Assembly (NCBI GenBank): GCA_021295915.1
Contig: JAGWBK010000023.1
Coordinates: forward strand, 1 to 55,890
Origin: Dehalococcoidia bacterium
GTDB taxonomy: Bacteria; Chloroflexota; Dehalococcoidia; Lucifugimonadales; UBA1123
DNA length: 55,890 nt
Direction: 5' to 3'
Every line of letters begins with the position of its first letter. Positions within the stretch are counted from its first letter, which is position 1. Under the pieces are notes generated by a model. That model made no database searches. It was not told the origin of the DNA and worked only from the letters and a program-made list of their open reading frames with translations. Positions 1-8,553 of this stretch are shown piece after piece. The position numbers and the translations under genes were made by a program.

Positions 1-92
1 TCGTCCGAATGAGCGCTCCTACGCGACCGCCACGCTCACTACGCCGCCCTGAAACCCGTTCTTCAGCAGCCTGCTAGAGGAGGAACATATAC

Positions 93-1226
93 ATGCACTG
101 CGGAGTGATGGTCACCGGTTACAACCAGGGTGACTGGCCCCGTCTGATGGAGGAAGACTACAGCCGTCCTCCGACGGTATCGGACGCCAACAATCTGGAT
201 GACACTCTCTACATGGGTGGACTGGTCGAGCCGCTGGGGTTCGATTCGATTTGGGCGACCGAGCACTACGGCTCCGCCTATTCCATGCAACCCAACCCCC
301 TGCAATACCTGGCCTACTGGGCAGGCCGCACGAGCCGAGTCGATGTGGGTACGGCGGTAATCGTCGCTCCATGGTGGAACCCGGTCCGGCTGGCTTCCGA
401 GCTCTCCATGCTCGATATCCTGTTGCAGGGGAGGAGGCTCCACCTGGGCATCGGTCGTGGTATCGCGCCTCACGAATATGCGTCGCTGGGCTATCCGATC
501 GAGCAGTCGCACAAGTACTTCTACGATGTTGTCAACGCCATCAAGGCCGCTGACGGAGCGGAGCGGTTCGAGTTCAAGGGAGAGGTCTACGATATTCCTC
601 CGACAACCATCCGGCCACAGGCCCGCCATAAGGGTGAACTGACCAGGGACATCAAGGTCGCGTTCAACACAGAGGCATCAGCGAGAATGGCTGCCGAAAA
701 CGGTCTCGGGCAGATGTTCGTTGCAGGCGACGATGTCGACGAGATGACCAGCAAGGTGCGGCGGTTCAACGCGATCAGGAGTGAACTCGGACTCCCGCCT
801 GACCAGCCGACCACCCTGCTGTGGATGTACTGCGCCGAGACTTCGGAGGAAGCCGAAGAGGGCTGGACCTATTTCCGCAACCAGCTAACCGCGGCCCAGC
901 ACCACTACTTCGAATGGAACAATCCAGGCTATGAGGGCATACAGGGCTACGAGGAATATCTCAAACGCCAGAGCGCCGACGTGGGTACGGCGGATGCCAG
1001 TTTCGCCGCCCGGCGCGCAACCCAGCCCATCGGTACGCCGGACGAGATCATCGAGAAGATTCGCGCGATGCAGTGGACCATCAGCCTCGAGAAAGTGGTG
1101 ATCCACATGTTCTACGGCGGGATGCCGAGGGACAAGGCAGAAAAGAGTCTCCGGCTGTTCGCGAAGGAGGTCCTACCGGAAGTCCAGGCCATGCCCACGC
1201 CGTTAAATCCCAAGTCCCTGGGGTGA
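93..1226 (+). CDS. LLM-class flavin-dependent oxidoreductase (luciferase-like monooxygenase)
   Basis: A 377-residue protein of the bacterial-luciferase-like superfamily, cytosolic TIM-barrel enzymes that use reduced FMN or F420 to oxidise small organic molecules. The N-terminal strand reads MHCGVMVTGYNQGDW. It is followed by the family's GFDSIWATEHYG segment near residues 49-60, the RTSRVDVGTAVIV strand near 79-91 and the LGIGRGIAPHEYASLGY loop near 117-133, which correspond to the flavin-binding landmarks of the family. A GTPDEIIEKI segment near the C-terminus is also typical. The ATG is preceded by a strong AGAGGAGGAA site at about 76-85. It stands alone on the plus strand and is convergent with the stress-protein operon. 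The substrate cannot be read from sequence; related proteins in these bacteria are numerous and mostly uncharacterised. Confidence 0.88.
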   Translation: MHCGVMVTGYNQGDWPRLMEEDYSRPPTVSDANNLDDTLYMGGLVEPLGFDSIWATEHYGSAYSMQPNPLQYLAYWAGRTSRVDVGTAVIVAPWWNPVRLASELSMLDILLQGRRLHLGIGRGIAPHEYASLGYPIEQSHKYFYDVVNAIKAADGAERFEFKGEVYDIPPTTIRPQARHKGELTRDIKVAFNTEASARMAAENGLGQMFVAGDDVDEMTSKVRRFNAIRSELGLPPDQPTTLLWMYCAETSEEAEEGWTYFRNQLTAAQHHYFEWNNPGYEGIQGYEEYLKRQSADVGTADASFAARRATQPIGTPDEIIEKIRAMQWTISLEKVVIHMFYGGMPRDKAEKSLRLFAKEVLPEVQAMPTPLNPKSLG

Positions 1227-1273
1227 CCTGCAGCATTACATCTCCCAGGTAGACGTTTCCGCCCGGCCCTCCT

Positions 1274-2260
1274 TTATGCGGGTCTGGGTACCTCCGCCGG
1301 TCCCGGCACAACCGCGGTGTGTGAGCGGACCATCAGCACGGGTTCCCCGGACTCCCTGACCACGGCTTCAGCCACGCTGCCCATCAGCAGCCGGCTCACT
1401 CCTGAACGACCGTGGCTGGCCATCGCTATCATGCTGGGCTCGGTGCCGCGGGCCACGGCTGTTATCACCGTTGACGGTCTGCCCTCGTGCACACTCATCC
1501 TGGCGTCCAGTCCCTCATCCTCAAGCCGTCTCACGATGCCGTTGAGGTACATTCTCGCCATGGCATCCATCTCTTCCCTGCTATCGGATGCGTCCTGACC
1601 GCCAGCATTGCCATCGCTGTAGATGGACTCATTCGCAGGTATTACGTGCAGCAGGACCATCTCCATATCCATACCCCGACATAGGGCGACTGCATACGGC
1701 AGAGCGGTCTCGGCAAGTTCGGAGCCGTCCAGCGGGACGATCACGGTACTGAATTTACCTTCGGCTGTCCGGTGACGCCCGGCCCGTTCCGGCGTGACTG
1801 CCAGCACAGGCACCGGCGATTCGTGCATGGTCCTGTAGGTCACGCTCCCCAGGAGACCGCTGCTCAGCACACCGCGTCCCCTGGTCGACATTGCTATGAG
1901 ATCGCAGTCGGAGTCCGTAGCCATGCGGATGATGGTCTCCGACGCAGGGCCGAATCCCACCGCGCTCTCGACCGAGACTCCACTCTGCGATATTCCGCTG
2001 GCCAGCTCGTCGAGGCGGCTCCTGGCGTCGCGCTCGGCGTTCTCCTGTGACGGGCCGGAGACTGCCTCTGCGGTAGGCGACGGAGGCCCTCCCATGCCGC
2101 CGCGTATTCTGTCGAACAGCGCTCCAGGCGAGTGGTCCGGGTTGATGGCAGTGGCAAGAACCACTCCCATGTCGAGGCCCTGAGCAAGCTGAGTGACGAG
2201 GGGGATGATCCCCTCTGAAGTCTCGGTGTTGTCCAGCGGGACAAGAGCTTTCGTGAACAT
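1274..2260 (-). CDS. Universal stress protein with two tandem UspA domains
   Basis: A 328-residue cytosolic protein made of two UspA domains, roughly residues 1-160 and 170-315. Each begins with the expected strand (MFTKALVPLDNT and FSTVIVPLDGSELAE). Each keeps the ATP-binding G-x2-G-x9-G-(S/T) signature: STRGRGVLSSGLLGSV in the first and SHGRSGVSRLLMGSV in the second, so both halves should bind nucleotide. The reading frame stays open to 2485, but I chose the ATG at 2260: it starts the first beta strand, follows a GGCGGAGG site, and avoids overlap with the upstream AIM24 gene. It is the last gene of a minus-strand run behind three AIM24 paralogues, with 35 bases to the nearest one. The exact stress role is unknown. 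Confidence 0.9.
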   Translation of the reverse strand: MFTKALVPLDNTETSEGIIPLVTQLAQGLDMGVVLATAINPDHSPGALFDRIRGGMGGPPSPTAEAVSGPSQENAERDARSRLDELASGISQSGVSVESAVGFGPASETIIRMATDSDCDLIAMSTRGRGVLSSGLLGSVTYRTMHESPVPVLAVTPERAGRHRTAEGKFSTVIVPLDGSELAETALPYAVALCRGMDMEMVLLHVIPANESIYSDGNAGGQDASDSREEMDAMARMYLNGIVRRLEDEGLDARMSVHEGRPSTVITAVARGTEPSMIAMASHGRSGVSRLLMGSVAEAVVRESGEPVLMVRSHTAVVPGPAEVPRPA

Positions 2261-2295
2261 GCGCCTCCGCCTGGAGCGGGTCCTTGGCTTGGGTT

Positions 2296-2976
2296 CTAAT
2301 CGTCGTCTTTGCTCTCTCTTGTGACGTTTCTGTAGGGGTGTACCCAGTTGGCAAGCGCCTGTGGATTCCGGGACTGCACCCACAGCCGGCCGCGACCTCT
2401 GAATCTCAGCAGAAGCTGATCCGAGAACAGGAACGACCGGATCGACCGGCCGCGCGTGATGTCGTAGTCCAGGCTCGGTTCCCACGCCACAGCGTATCCG
2501 TTGTCCACTGTGTACGAGCCGTCCACCTGCACCTCTTCGATGTCTCCGTATCCGGTGAAGAACAGCAGGCCGCTTCCGGACGCTCTCAGGATGAACAGTC
2601 CCTCATTGAACAGCCCTCGAAGGCCTGAGAAGTCGGAGTCTATGTCGACTCCCTGCTCCGACGCCAGGTAGGCGCTGTCCTCCATCAGTATGTCGCCGTC
2701 TCGGAGATCCACGGCTACTATGTCACCCGGCTGGCCGGGGGCGAGCCCCACGAGACCGGGAGTGTCCTGTGCCTCGAACACGTTCTGGAAGAAGCTCTCG
2801 CCGCCGAGCACGGACCTGCGCAGGCTCTTGAACACGCCGCCGCGCGCTGAGGTGGAGAGTTGAACGGAGTCGCTCATCCAGACCATGGCGCCTGACTCGG
2901 CCACGATCGACTCGCTAGGATCGATTGTCACCTCCAGCACGCTGTAGGCCGGTCGGTTCTGAATCTCGTACTTCAA
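2296..2976 (-). CDS. AIM24 family protein (copy A)
   Basis: A 226-residue protein of the AIM24 / TIGR00266 family, a jelly-roll-like all-beta fold of poorly defined function. Yeast Aim24 is mitochondrial and affects inner-membrane organisation; bacterial members are uncharacterised. Family landmarks are the opening ESIVAESGAMVWMSDSV, GGESFFQNVF near residue 60, GLVGLAPGQPGDI, and the late YTVDNGYAVAWEPSL and GRGRLWVQSRNP. The start is TTG with AAGGAAGGAATAAA just upstream, one base after the stop of copy B, so the two are translationally coupled. No signal peptide or membrane segment is seen. It is one of three paralogues in tandem that clearly differ in sequence, so this is an old duplication. 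Confidence 0.88.
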   Translation of the reverse strand: MKYEIQNRPAYSVLEVTIDPSESIVAESGAMVWMSDSVQLSTSARGGVFKSLRRSVLGGESFFQNVFEAQDTPGLVGLAPGQPGDIVAVDLRDGDILMEDSAYLASEQGVDIDSDFSGLRGLFNEGLFILRASGSGLLFFTGYGDIEEVQVDGSYTVDNGYAVAWEPSLDYDITRGRSIRSFLFSDQLLLRFRGRGRLWVQSRNPQALANWVHPYRNVTRESKDDD

Positions 2977-2977
2977 T

Positions 2978-3670
2978 TTATTCCTTCCTTGGCGGCAGCA
3001 GCCCGGCGAGACTGCGTCCCCATTCGTCAGGGTTGTGGCTCTGGACGTACAGCTTCCCGCTTCCGCTGAAGTTCAGCGTTATGCCCTCGCTTGCCAGGAA
3101 CGACTGGAGACGGCTTCCGCCCGCCTTGCCCAGCGAGTACTCGAGAGAGTCCTCGAATGCCACGACGTGACCTGTGTCAACGGTTATTGCGCCGTCGAGG
3201 TCGATTTCCCGGATGGCCCCAAAGGCACTCACCAGCAGCTGGCCCATCCCATCAACTTCGAGGAAAGACAGCGACTCCCCGGAGAAGATCCCGCCAAAGC
3301 CCTGGAACTGGGTGTCCAGGCCCAGGTTCTCCGACGAGCCGACGTAGCTGCCACCGGCGCAGACCCATTTTCTGCGTCCGGTGCAGTCTATAACCGCCAT
3401 GCTGCCCGGCAGCCTGGGTGCGAGGCCGACCTCGCCCTCACTCCCGTCCGTAGTCCGGTACTCGGACAGAAAGAAGCTCTCCTGGGCGAACAGCCGCCTG
3501 ATGCCCGAGAGAAGCCCCCCGGACGACCTTGTTCGCGTGGTGACGTCGACGTCGACGTTGCCGGATGCGTGAAACATACTGCCGGACTCGGACATGAAGC
3601 TCTCACCGGGTCCGATCCTCACGAGAGCGACCTGGAACCCACCGCCTCCGGTTATTCTGCAGATCGCCAT
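2978..3670 (-). CDS. AIM24 family protein (copy B)
   Basis: A 230-residue paralogue of the neighbouring AIM24 genes. The landmarks are GESFMSESGSMFHASGNV at the start, QESFFLSEYRT near residue 70, GEVGLAPRLPGSMAVI, ITVDTGHVVAFEDSLEY and SGKLYVQSHNP near the end. I chose the ATG at 3670 over an upstream TTG because it aligns with the start of copy A and has GGAAAGGA upstream. It lies between copies A and C on the same strand. About 200 bases containing a palindromic element separate it from copy C. Function unknown, as for copy A. A hetero-oligomer with copy A is plausible from the coupling, but this is inference. Confidence 0.87.
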   Translation of the reverse strand: MAICRITGGGGFQVALVRIGPGESFMSESGSMFHASGNVDVDVTTRTRSSGGLLSGIRRLFAQESFFLSEYRTTDGSEGEVGLAPRLPGSMAVIDCTGRRKWVCAGGSYVGSSENLGLDTQFQGFGGIFSGESLSFLEVDGMGQLLVSAFGAIREIDLDGAITVDTGHVVAFEDSLEYSLGKAGGSRLQSFLASEGITLNFSGSGKLYVQSHNPDEWGRSLAGLLPPRKE

Positions 3671-3783
3671 TTCAGGTGTCCTTTCCAAGGATTGTCAAAC
3701 GTTGGTCTTGCTCCGGCAGGGTCTTTTCGCCTTCGAGTGTCATCTGACAAGTCCGTTCGTTTCGAGTGTCACCTGATTAGTCC

Positions 3784-3842
3784 GTTCGTGGTGAGCTTGT
3801 CGAACCATGAACGGGAGGCCCTTCGACAAGCTCAGGGTGAAC
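3784..3842. repeat. Paired inverted palindromic element (CTGAGCTTGTCGAA family)
   Basis: Two facing arms, GTGAGCTTGTCGAACC and GGCCCTTCGACAAGCTCAGG, form one long inverted repeat in the gap between AIM24 copies C and B. The same core occurs as GTCCTGAGCTTGTCGAAGG inside coding sequences at about 48.4, 50.4 and 53.6 kb. This is the only intergenic copy I found in the window. Confidence 0.8.
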
Positions 3843-3883
3843 AATGAGGCGAGAACGAAAAGCCCCTGCTCTTTCCGGGCTGA

Positions 3884-4544
3884 TCACTGCGGCAGGAACG
3901 GTATGAGCCAGTTGGCGACCGAGTCCAGGGTCCTGGTCTGCAGGTACACCTTGCCGTGTCCGGTGAAGCGCATCGCCAGACCCTCGCCCGACGTCAGCGT
4001 GTTCTTGAGACCGCCCATGCCGCGTATCGAGTAGCCGACAGTGGGCTCCCACCCGACCACGTGGCCGGTATCGACGGTGAATCCGTCTTCGACGTTCCTC
4101 TCTATGAGCGCCCCGTAGGTGTTGAAGAACAGGTCGCCCTGGCCGCTGCACTCCATGGAGAAACAGTCCCTCGCCGGAGAACATCGCCTTGAGACCGCCG
4201 AACCTCGTCCTGAGATTGATTCCAGGAGTGGACGCCATGTATGCCCCACTCGTCAGGATCAGTGAGTCGTCCGCCAGAGAGCGGTGGCCAATGTGTCCCG
4301 GTACTCTCGGGGAGAGTACGACCTCGCCGCCAGCCGGGTGGGTGTACTCGCCGACGAAGAGAGACTCGCCGCCGGTCATCTTCCTGACCAACGCGCGCAG
4401 AAAGCCACCGAGCAGTCGCGCCTTCACATCGACGCCGTCCGACATCCACGCCATCGAGCCGCCTTCAGCTAGGACCGTATCGCCTGGACCAAGGCTGACG
4501 ATCAGGTGGCCGTAGTCCGCGTTGCCTTCAATCTGGACATCCAT
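3884..4544 (-). pseudogene. AIM24 family protein (copy C), frameshifted
   Basis: The third AIM24 paralogue and the first gene of the minus-strand run, starting at the ATG at 4544 behind GAGGAGACAGG. Residues 1-128 are normal (TVLAEGGSMAWMSDGV, GGESLFVGEYTHP, GEVVLSPRVPGHIGH). Then the frame changes after GEGLF. The missing C-terminal half is fully present in another frame (MECSGQGDLFFNTYGAL, FTVDTGHVVGWEP, GHGKVYLQTRTLDS) and ends in LIPFLPQ at 3884. Removing one base from the AAA run at 4161-4163 restores one continuous protein of about 219 residues. With no other damage visible, this is either a very recent mutation or a sequencing/assembly error. If the frame is not restored, translation runs on to 3777 through the palindromic element. 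Confidence 0.8.
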
Positions 4545-4712
4545 CCTGTCTCCTCACGCCGGCTGCGCAAACTTCGACGTTACCTCAAGCACGTCATCGC
4601 TGCTATCGGTCGGAGATGGACGTGCCTGCAATTCCAGTATCGCACAAGAAGTTGTCGATGGCCTGTTAGAAGGCGGGGGAATCCGTACCATCCTAGTCGG
4701 CGCCGTGCTCGG

Positions 4713-4741
4713 GTAGGGGCAGGTTTCAAACCTGCCCCTAC
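4713..4741. repeat. 29-bp palindrome GTAGGGGCAGGTTT (copy 1)
   Basis: Perfect 14-base arms, GTAGGGGCAGGTTT and AAACCTGCCCCTAC, around a single C. The same element recurs at 54545-54573 (perfect) and 52315-52337 (10-base arms). Here it sits between the antiporter remnant and AIM24 copy C. It would form a strong hairpin in RNA of either strand but has no T-tract, so it is a dispersed repeat first and only possibly a terminator. Confidence 0.85.
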
Positions 4742-4816
4742 GGACGGTGGTTGTCGATCTCTGGATTCCGGCCTGCGCCCACGAACTTTATACAGCATCG
4801 CGGGGGGGAGACTGTG

Positions 4817-6036
4817 TCAGCGATCCGGGCGGGAGTCTGCTGAACCTGGCTCCACGTCAGCCGTCCTCTGAGGACTGGTATTAGATGTCCTGCGGGTACT
4901 TGCAGGCTCGGCGATGAACGTGTCTCTGAAAGCGGGCTCCAGGATCAGGTGGAGACGGAAGCTGAACACGCCCACAGCCAGCGCCGGAGTGACCATGAGC
5001 AGAAGCGAAAGCGGGACCGACAGACTGCCCAGGGTGAACAGCCTGACCAGGAATGGAAGGGTCAGCAGGAAGAGCAGACCCAGCAGAACGGTCGCCAGCC
5101 CATACTCCACCATGGTCTGCCACGTGCCGAAGGGCTGAATCTGAGGAATGTTGGTGGCGAGTCGGGCGAGATCTCCCAGCGAATGCCAGATGCGGATTGC
5201 TGACGGCGCGCTCAGTCCGGTCACAACACCCAGAATCAACAGTCCGGTGATCCCCACGGGCCACGGAAGCAGGCTTCCCAGCGCTTCAGGAGTGATATAC
5301 AGCACGCCTGTCCCTGCCAGGCAGAGTAGTCCGATGATGCCGACGTTGATCAGGATCCGCGGAGCTGCTCGCCGGTCTCTCCCGTCAGGGACAGAGCCGA
5401 CCAGAATATATTCACGCCGAGCCTGATAGAGAGCATTATCTTGCGCAGGGGGAGCGGAGTACGCCGATTGGCCCACCTGGTCACAGGTAGTGCGGAGCGG
5501 CTAGTCAGAGGCGCCATCACTGAGGTAATAGCCGTGCAGAGTGAAAGCACCGGACCCAGTGCCGATCCGCCCACGACGTCCGAGGGGCTCAGGCGACCTA
5601 TCGCCAGCGAGAACTCACCCATCTGGGGCATCGTCATGCCCACTCGCAGGGCCTCATCGGGCCTGCGCCCGGCCAGTATGGAGCCCACGGTGTTGGCGGC
5701 AATCTTCCCGGTCATGAACACTGCCACCACCACCAGCGCGGGTACCAGATAATCGTCCAGGGTACGGTAATCGATCAGCATTCCAATCGACAGAAAGAAC
5801 AGAGCGCCAAACATGTCGCGTACTGGCGCAATCATTCGGGTAATCCGATGTGAGGATTCCGTATCGCCAATCACCATACCCGCCACAAGGTACCCGAGGA
5901 CCGGAGGCTGTTTGAACATCCTCGCCAGGCCCAGGCCAGCGGCGGCTATCACCATCGCGATGGCGAAGTCCTTGAGGAGCGTGGCGCTACCCTCCGACAG
6001 GCCGGCAGCGGGTAGGAAGAGCAGAATGTCTATGAT
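4817..6036 (-). pseudogene. CPA2-type cation:proton antiporter (KefB/Na+/H+ exchanger family), decayed
   Basis: Remnant of a multi-pass monovalent cation/proton antiporter. The N-terminus (ILLFLPAAGLSEGSATLL, then ARMFKQPPVLGYLVAGMVIG) is typical of the first two helices. It is followed directly by DTESSHRI and FGALFFLSIGMLID, which in intact relatives lie about 200 residues later, so a large internal segment is missing in frame. Near 5359 the frame shifts by one base: EQLRGS-stop in one frame, RRAAPRILINVGIIGLLC in the next. The last part (about 200 residues, several hydrophobic helices) continues to 4817. The N-terminal frame has no ATG or GTG before 5955 and opens after a stop at 6037-6039; an AGGAG lies just beyond. 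Three separate lesions make this a pseudogene rather than a read error. Confidence 0.75.
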
Positions 6037-6163
6037 TCAGCTCCTGGACGATGAGCGAGCGATGCTAAGCGAGTTGCCATAAGCAGGACTCGGGAAGTCG
6101 CAATACCTCCGCAGCAGGTCAGTCCGCATATAGATCGCAAGCAGTGTGCCACGATGACCAGCT

Positions 6164-7195
6164 CTATTGAGTCCTGGCCTTGAATTTCATGCTCGAAGTC
6201 GCCTCGCCGATGGTGTTGAACGGGATGATCGTGTAGGTGAAGGTCTTCCCAGTTTTCAGTCCAGTGTGAGCGAACTCCGGTTCCTCCACCGTCGAGAGGT
6301 CCCTTGCGCCCCTGAAAAGATCTCCCCTCTGGCGTACTCGATAGCCGTCTATGCTGGAGCTGCCGAGGTCAGGGTCATCCCAGGCGATGGTGACGCTGGT
6401 CGGGGTTGTCTCAATGGAGCTAAGGGAGGCCACAGGACTGGGTCTACATATGTACAGACGTGCATGGGGAATGGGATTCCGCAGGCTCGAATACAGCCTT
6501 CCAGCTTCGCTCAGCGCCCTGTAGACGCGGTCGACGGTAACCTGGTTCATGTTCGCTTGGAGTGCGCCGGTTGCCCTGGAAAGCTCCTCCGACCTTTCTT
6601 TGGCGCTGTTGGCGAGCTCCCGCAGTCTCGTGCCGTTGACCTCCATGCGGTTCATCGCTTCTCTCATGGTGCTGTTCGCATCATCTACTGCGCGCGCTAT
6701 CCGCCGTCTCATGCGGCGACGGAGCAGCGCGGCCACCACGAACAGGCCTGCGCCCACTGCCAGGCAGATGCAGCTCAGGTACAGCGGGCCCAGCGCAAGA
6801 TCGAACCCTCCCAGGGAGAGCGAAACAGCGCCGAACCACTCGAGAGCGCCTTCCGGTACGGAGCCGAATCCCGTCACTGTGAAGGCCCCCAGCAGAGCCA
6901 ATACCGCCCCAACCAGGGCTGCAACTCCTGCGCTGACCCACCAGCCGGAGATCCTTCCACCGCTGATTTTCTGGTTCCTGTATGACATCTCATCGCTGAA
7001 CCAGTCGACTTCCACGATGTCCCTGGGCGCTAGAGAGTCCATGCCTGTATCTGCAAGGACGCGCCTGGCCCTGTCGTCAACGTTCAGAATATCCTCGAAG
7101 GCTGACACGGTTACCGCTCTGATCGCCGCAAAGTTCTCGCCCGCTCTGTCGTGCTCATCGCAAAGTTGTGAGTGGGTGGAAGTCTGGTCCTGCAT
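6164..7195 (-). CDS. Membrane protein with coiled coil and C-terminal fibronectin type III domain
   Basis: A 343-residue protein I cannot name. Visible parts: a polar N-terminal region (1-80); two hydrophobic helices (about 85-110, WWVSAGVAALVGAVLALLGAF, and 135-160, LYLSCICLAVGAGLFVVAALL) ending in RRRMRRR; a charged helical, probably coiled-coil stretch (about 165-225); and a fibronectin type III domain (about 252-343, with TSVTIAWDDPD, SIDGYRVRQRG and the late TFTYTIIPFNTIGEAT). The RRR cluster suggests that the coiled coil and FN3 domain face the cytosol, which is unusual because FN3 domains are normally extracellular. Start ATG behind CAGGAGGGCGCC. It follows another membrane protein by 55 bases on the same strand, so the two are probably co-transcribed. 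Confidence 0.7.
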   Translation of the reverse strand: MQDQTSTHSQLCDEHDRAGENFAAIRAVTVSAFEDILNVDDRARRVLADTGMDSLAPRDIVEVDWFSDEMSYRNQKISGGRISGWWVSAGVAALVGAVLALLGAFTVTGFGSVPEGALEWFGAVSLSLGGFDLALGPLYLSCICLAVGAGLFVVAALLRRRMRRRIARAVDDANSTMREAMNRMEVNGTRLRELANSAKERSEELSRATGALQANMNQVTVDRVYRALSEAGRLYSSLRNPIPHARLYICRPSPVASLSSIETTPTSVTIAWDDPDLGSSSIDGYRVRQRGDLFRGARDLSTVEEPEFAHTGLKTGKTFTYTIIPFNTIGEATSSMKFKARTQ

Positions 7196-7250
7196 GGCGC
7201 CCTCCTGGGGTGCGATTGCCCGTTGACGGTGTCCCCGATCAGGCCGTTGC

Positions 7251-8012
7251 CTATGACCTCGGTCGGATTACCGTCAGCCCATTGGGACCTGGCGCTGCTG
7301 CGGCTGCAACCGGGCTCGGCGCCGATGCCCCGGGGGCAGTCTGCAAGACCTCCCGGGTTTGCCGGGGTGTCCCAGGCTCGGGCTGAGGAGTCTCTACACC
7401 CTCCTGGAGACCGTCCGACTCCGAGCTGCCCCTCAGAAGCCCAATGAGCCCTGTGGCCACCCTCAGTATGGCCTCCAGCACGACAACGGCAATCAGGTAG
7501 TAGACGGCTGTCTCCCAGCTGAGAGTGGCCTCGGTCACGCCTTCCGTCGACTCAAAGATGCGGGTGATCGAGCTGTCGACGATCATGGTGCCCAGCAGTG
7601 CGAACGGGAGTATCTTGGCGATGTCGGTAGAGAGGGCTTCAGTGTAGTAGGAAGACACCCTGATGGCGCCGACGACTCCCATGCCCACAAGCATCACGGT
7701 CTCGATGCTCTGATTCCTGCTCAGCACGTACAGCAGACCGACCATCACACAGAACCAGAAGAAGACGAAGATCGGGTAGACCACCAGGAATCGGACAACG
7801 TAGAACACCACGGAGAGTGCCTTCCTGGTCGTCGCATGTGTGGCCTGGTTGTGCCTCTGGAGGTTCAGGGTGATTATGTCCTTGCGTGCAACGAACCTGT
7901 AGAAGTTAAACACGAAGACCCCATAGAGGGTTATGCCCCCGATTATGAGCGCCAGGGGGCCCAGGATATCGAGCGCATCCATCAGGTCAAAGGTCAACTG
8001 TGGTAGTGCCAT
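7251..8012 (-). CDS. Multi-pass membrane protein of unknown function
   Basis: A 253-residue protein with about five hydrophobic helices (roughly residues 13-38, 67-95, 100-118, 130-147, 165-190). After these comes a cytosolic-looking tail rich in Pro, Ala, Glu and Gln (about 195-253). A short basic loop after the first helix (FYRFVARKD) contains the only strong charge cluster. The start ATG has CTGGAGGCC upstream. It is first of a two-gene run with the FN3-domain membrane protein, which suggests that the two act together. I do not recognise a family, and no catalytic or binding motif is visible. Confidence 0.65.
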   Translation of the reverse strand: MALPQLTFDLMDALDILGPLALIIGGITLYGVFVFNFYRFVARKDIITLNLQRHNQATHATTRKALSVVFYVVRFLVVYPIFVFFWFCVMVGLLYVLSRNQSIETVMLVGMGVVGAIRVSSYYTEALSTDIAKILPFALLGTMIVDSSITRIFESTEGVTEATLSWETAVYYLIAVVVLEAILRVATGLIGLLRGSSESDGLQEGVETPQPEPGTPRQTREVLQTAPGASAPSPVAAAAAPGPNGLTVIRPRS

Positions 8013-8553
8013 GACAGAGGCCTCCAGAGCGTGATTATGATTGGTTCAGGACTGACTATGAACTGTGGACACAGTGACGCTTACGTCATCGGGGCTGCCG
8101 ACTGCCTGCTGTGAACGGCTCCAGCGCCACCGAGACTGGAAACTGCCATCGATTAGATTCCGACTGGAACAGCTCCCTGCGTCGCTGCAGGTAAGATACA
8201 GCCCGGCAGAGTGCAGCAGAGATCTGAGCAGGGCACATCGAACCACGGCTCCTGTGCCGGCTGCTCCATAGGCACAGTGAAGCCTTCCTTTTGGCCCCTG
8301 GGTCGTCCTAACTCAAGAGGATCGTGAGAACCGCCTTCTGAGTTCGGAATGTGACCGGGGCGCCACTCGATATTACCAGTGTTGTGACACAACGTCACGA
8401 GTTTTAGAGTGGTGCAGCAAGCGAATGCTGGCCCGAATGGCCTGTGCCCTGCGACCTCGCGGCGCCGTTTTAAACAGGCCGATTGACGGTGAGGGGCCAG
8501 GGTTCTAGTCTTGGCGCGTCCACACGATCTCCAGTCGATGTGGGGATCAGTAG
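8013..8553. other. Long intergenic region with a short inverted repeat
   Basis: About 540 bases between a divergent gene pair. I see no convincing coding sequence: the open frames here lack ribosome sites and recognisable content. At 8381-8393, GTTGTG and CACAAC flank a single A, giving a perfect 6-base dyad that could be an operator for the downstream MFS gene about 160 bases away. Promoter hexamers are not clear. Confidence 0.4.

Noticed and set aside
1-92. Possible tail of a gene entering from the left edge
   Set aside because: One frame is open to a stop at 75-77 but is too short to judge and has no recognisable ending.
2261-2485. 75-codon N-terminal extension of the universal stress protein
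   Set aside because: It overlaps the upstream AIM24 gene, is Arg-rich nonsense, and the UspA domain starts exactly at the ATG at 2260 with its own ribosome site.
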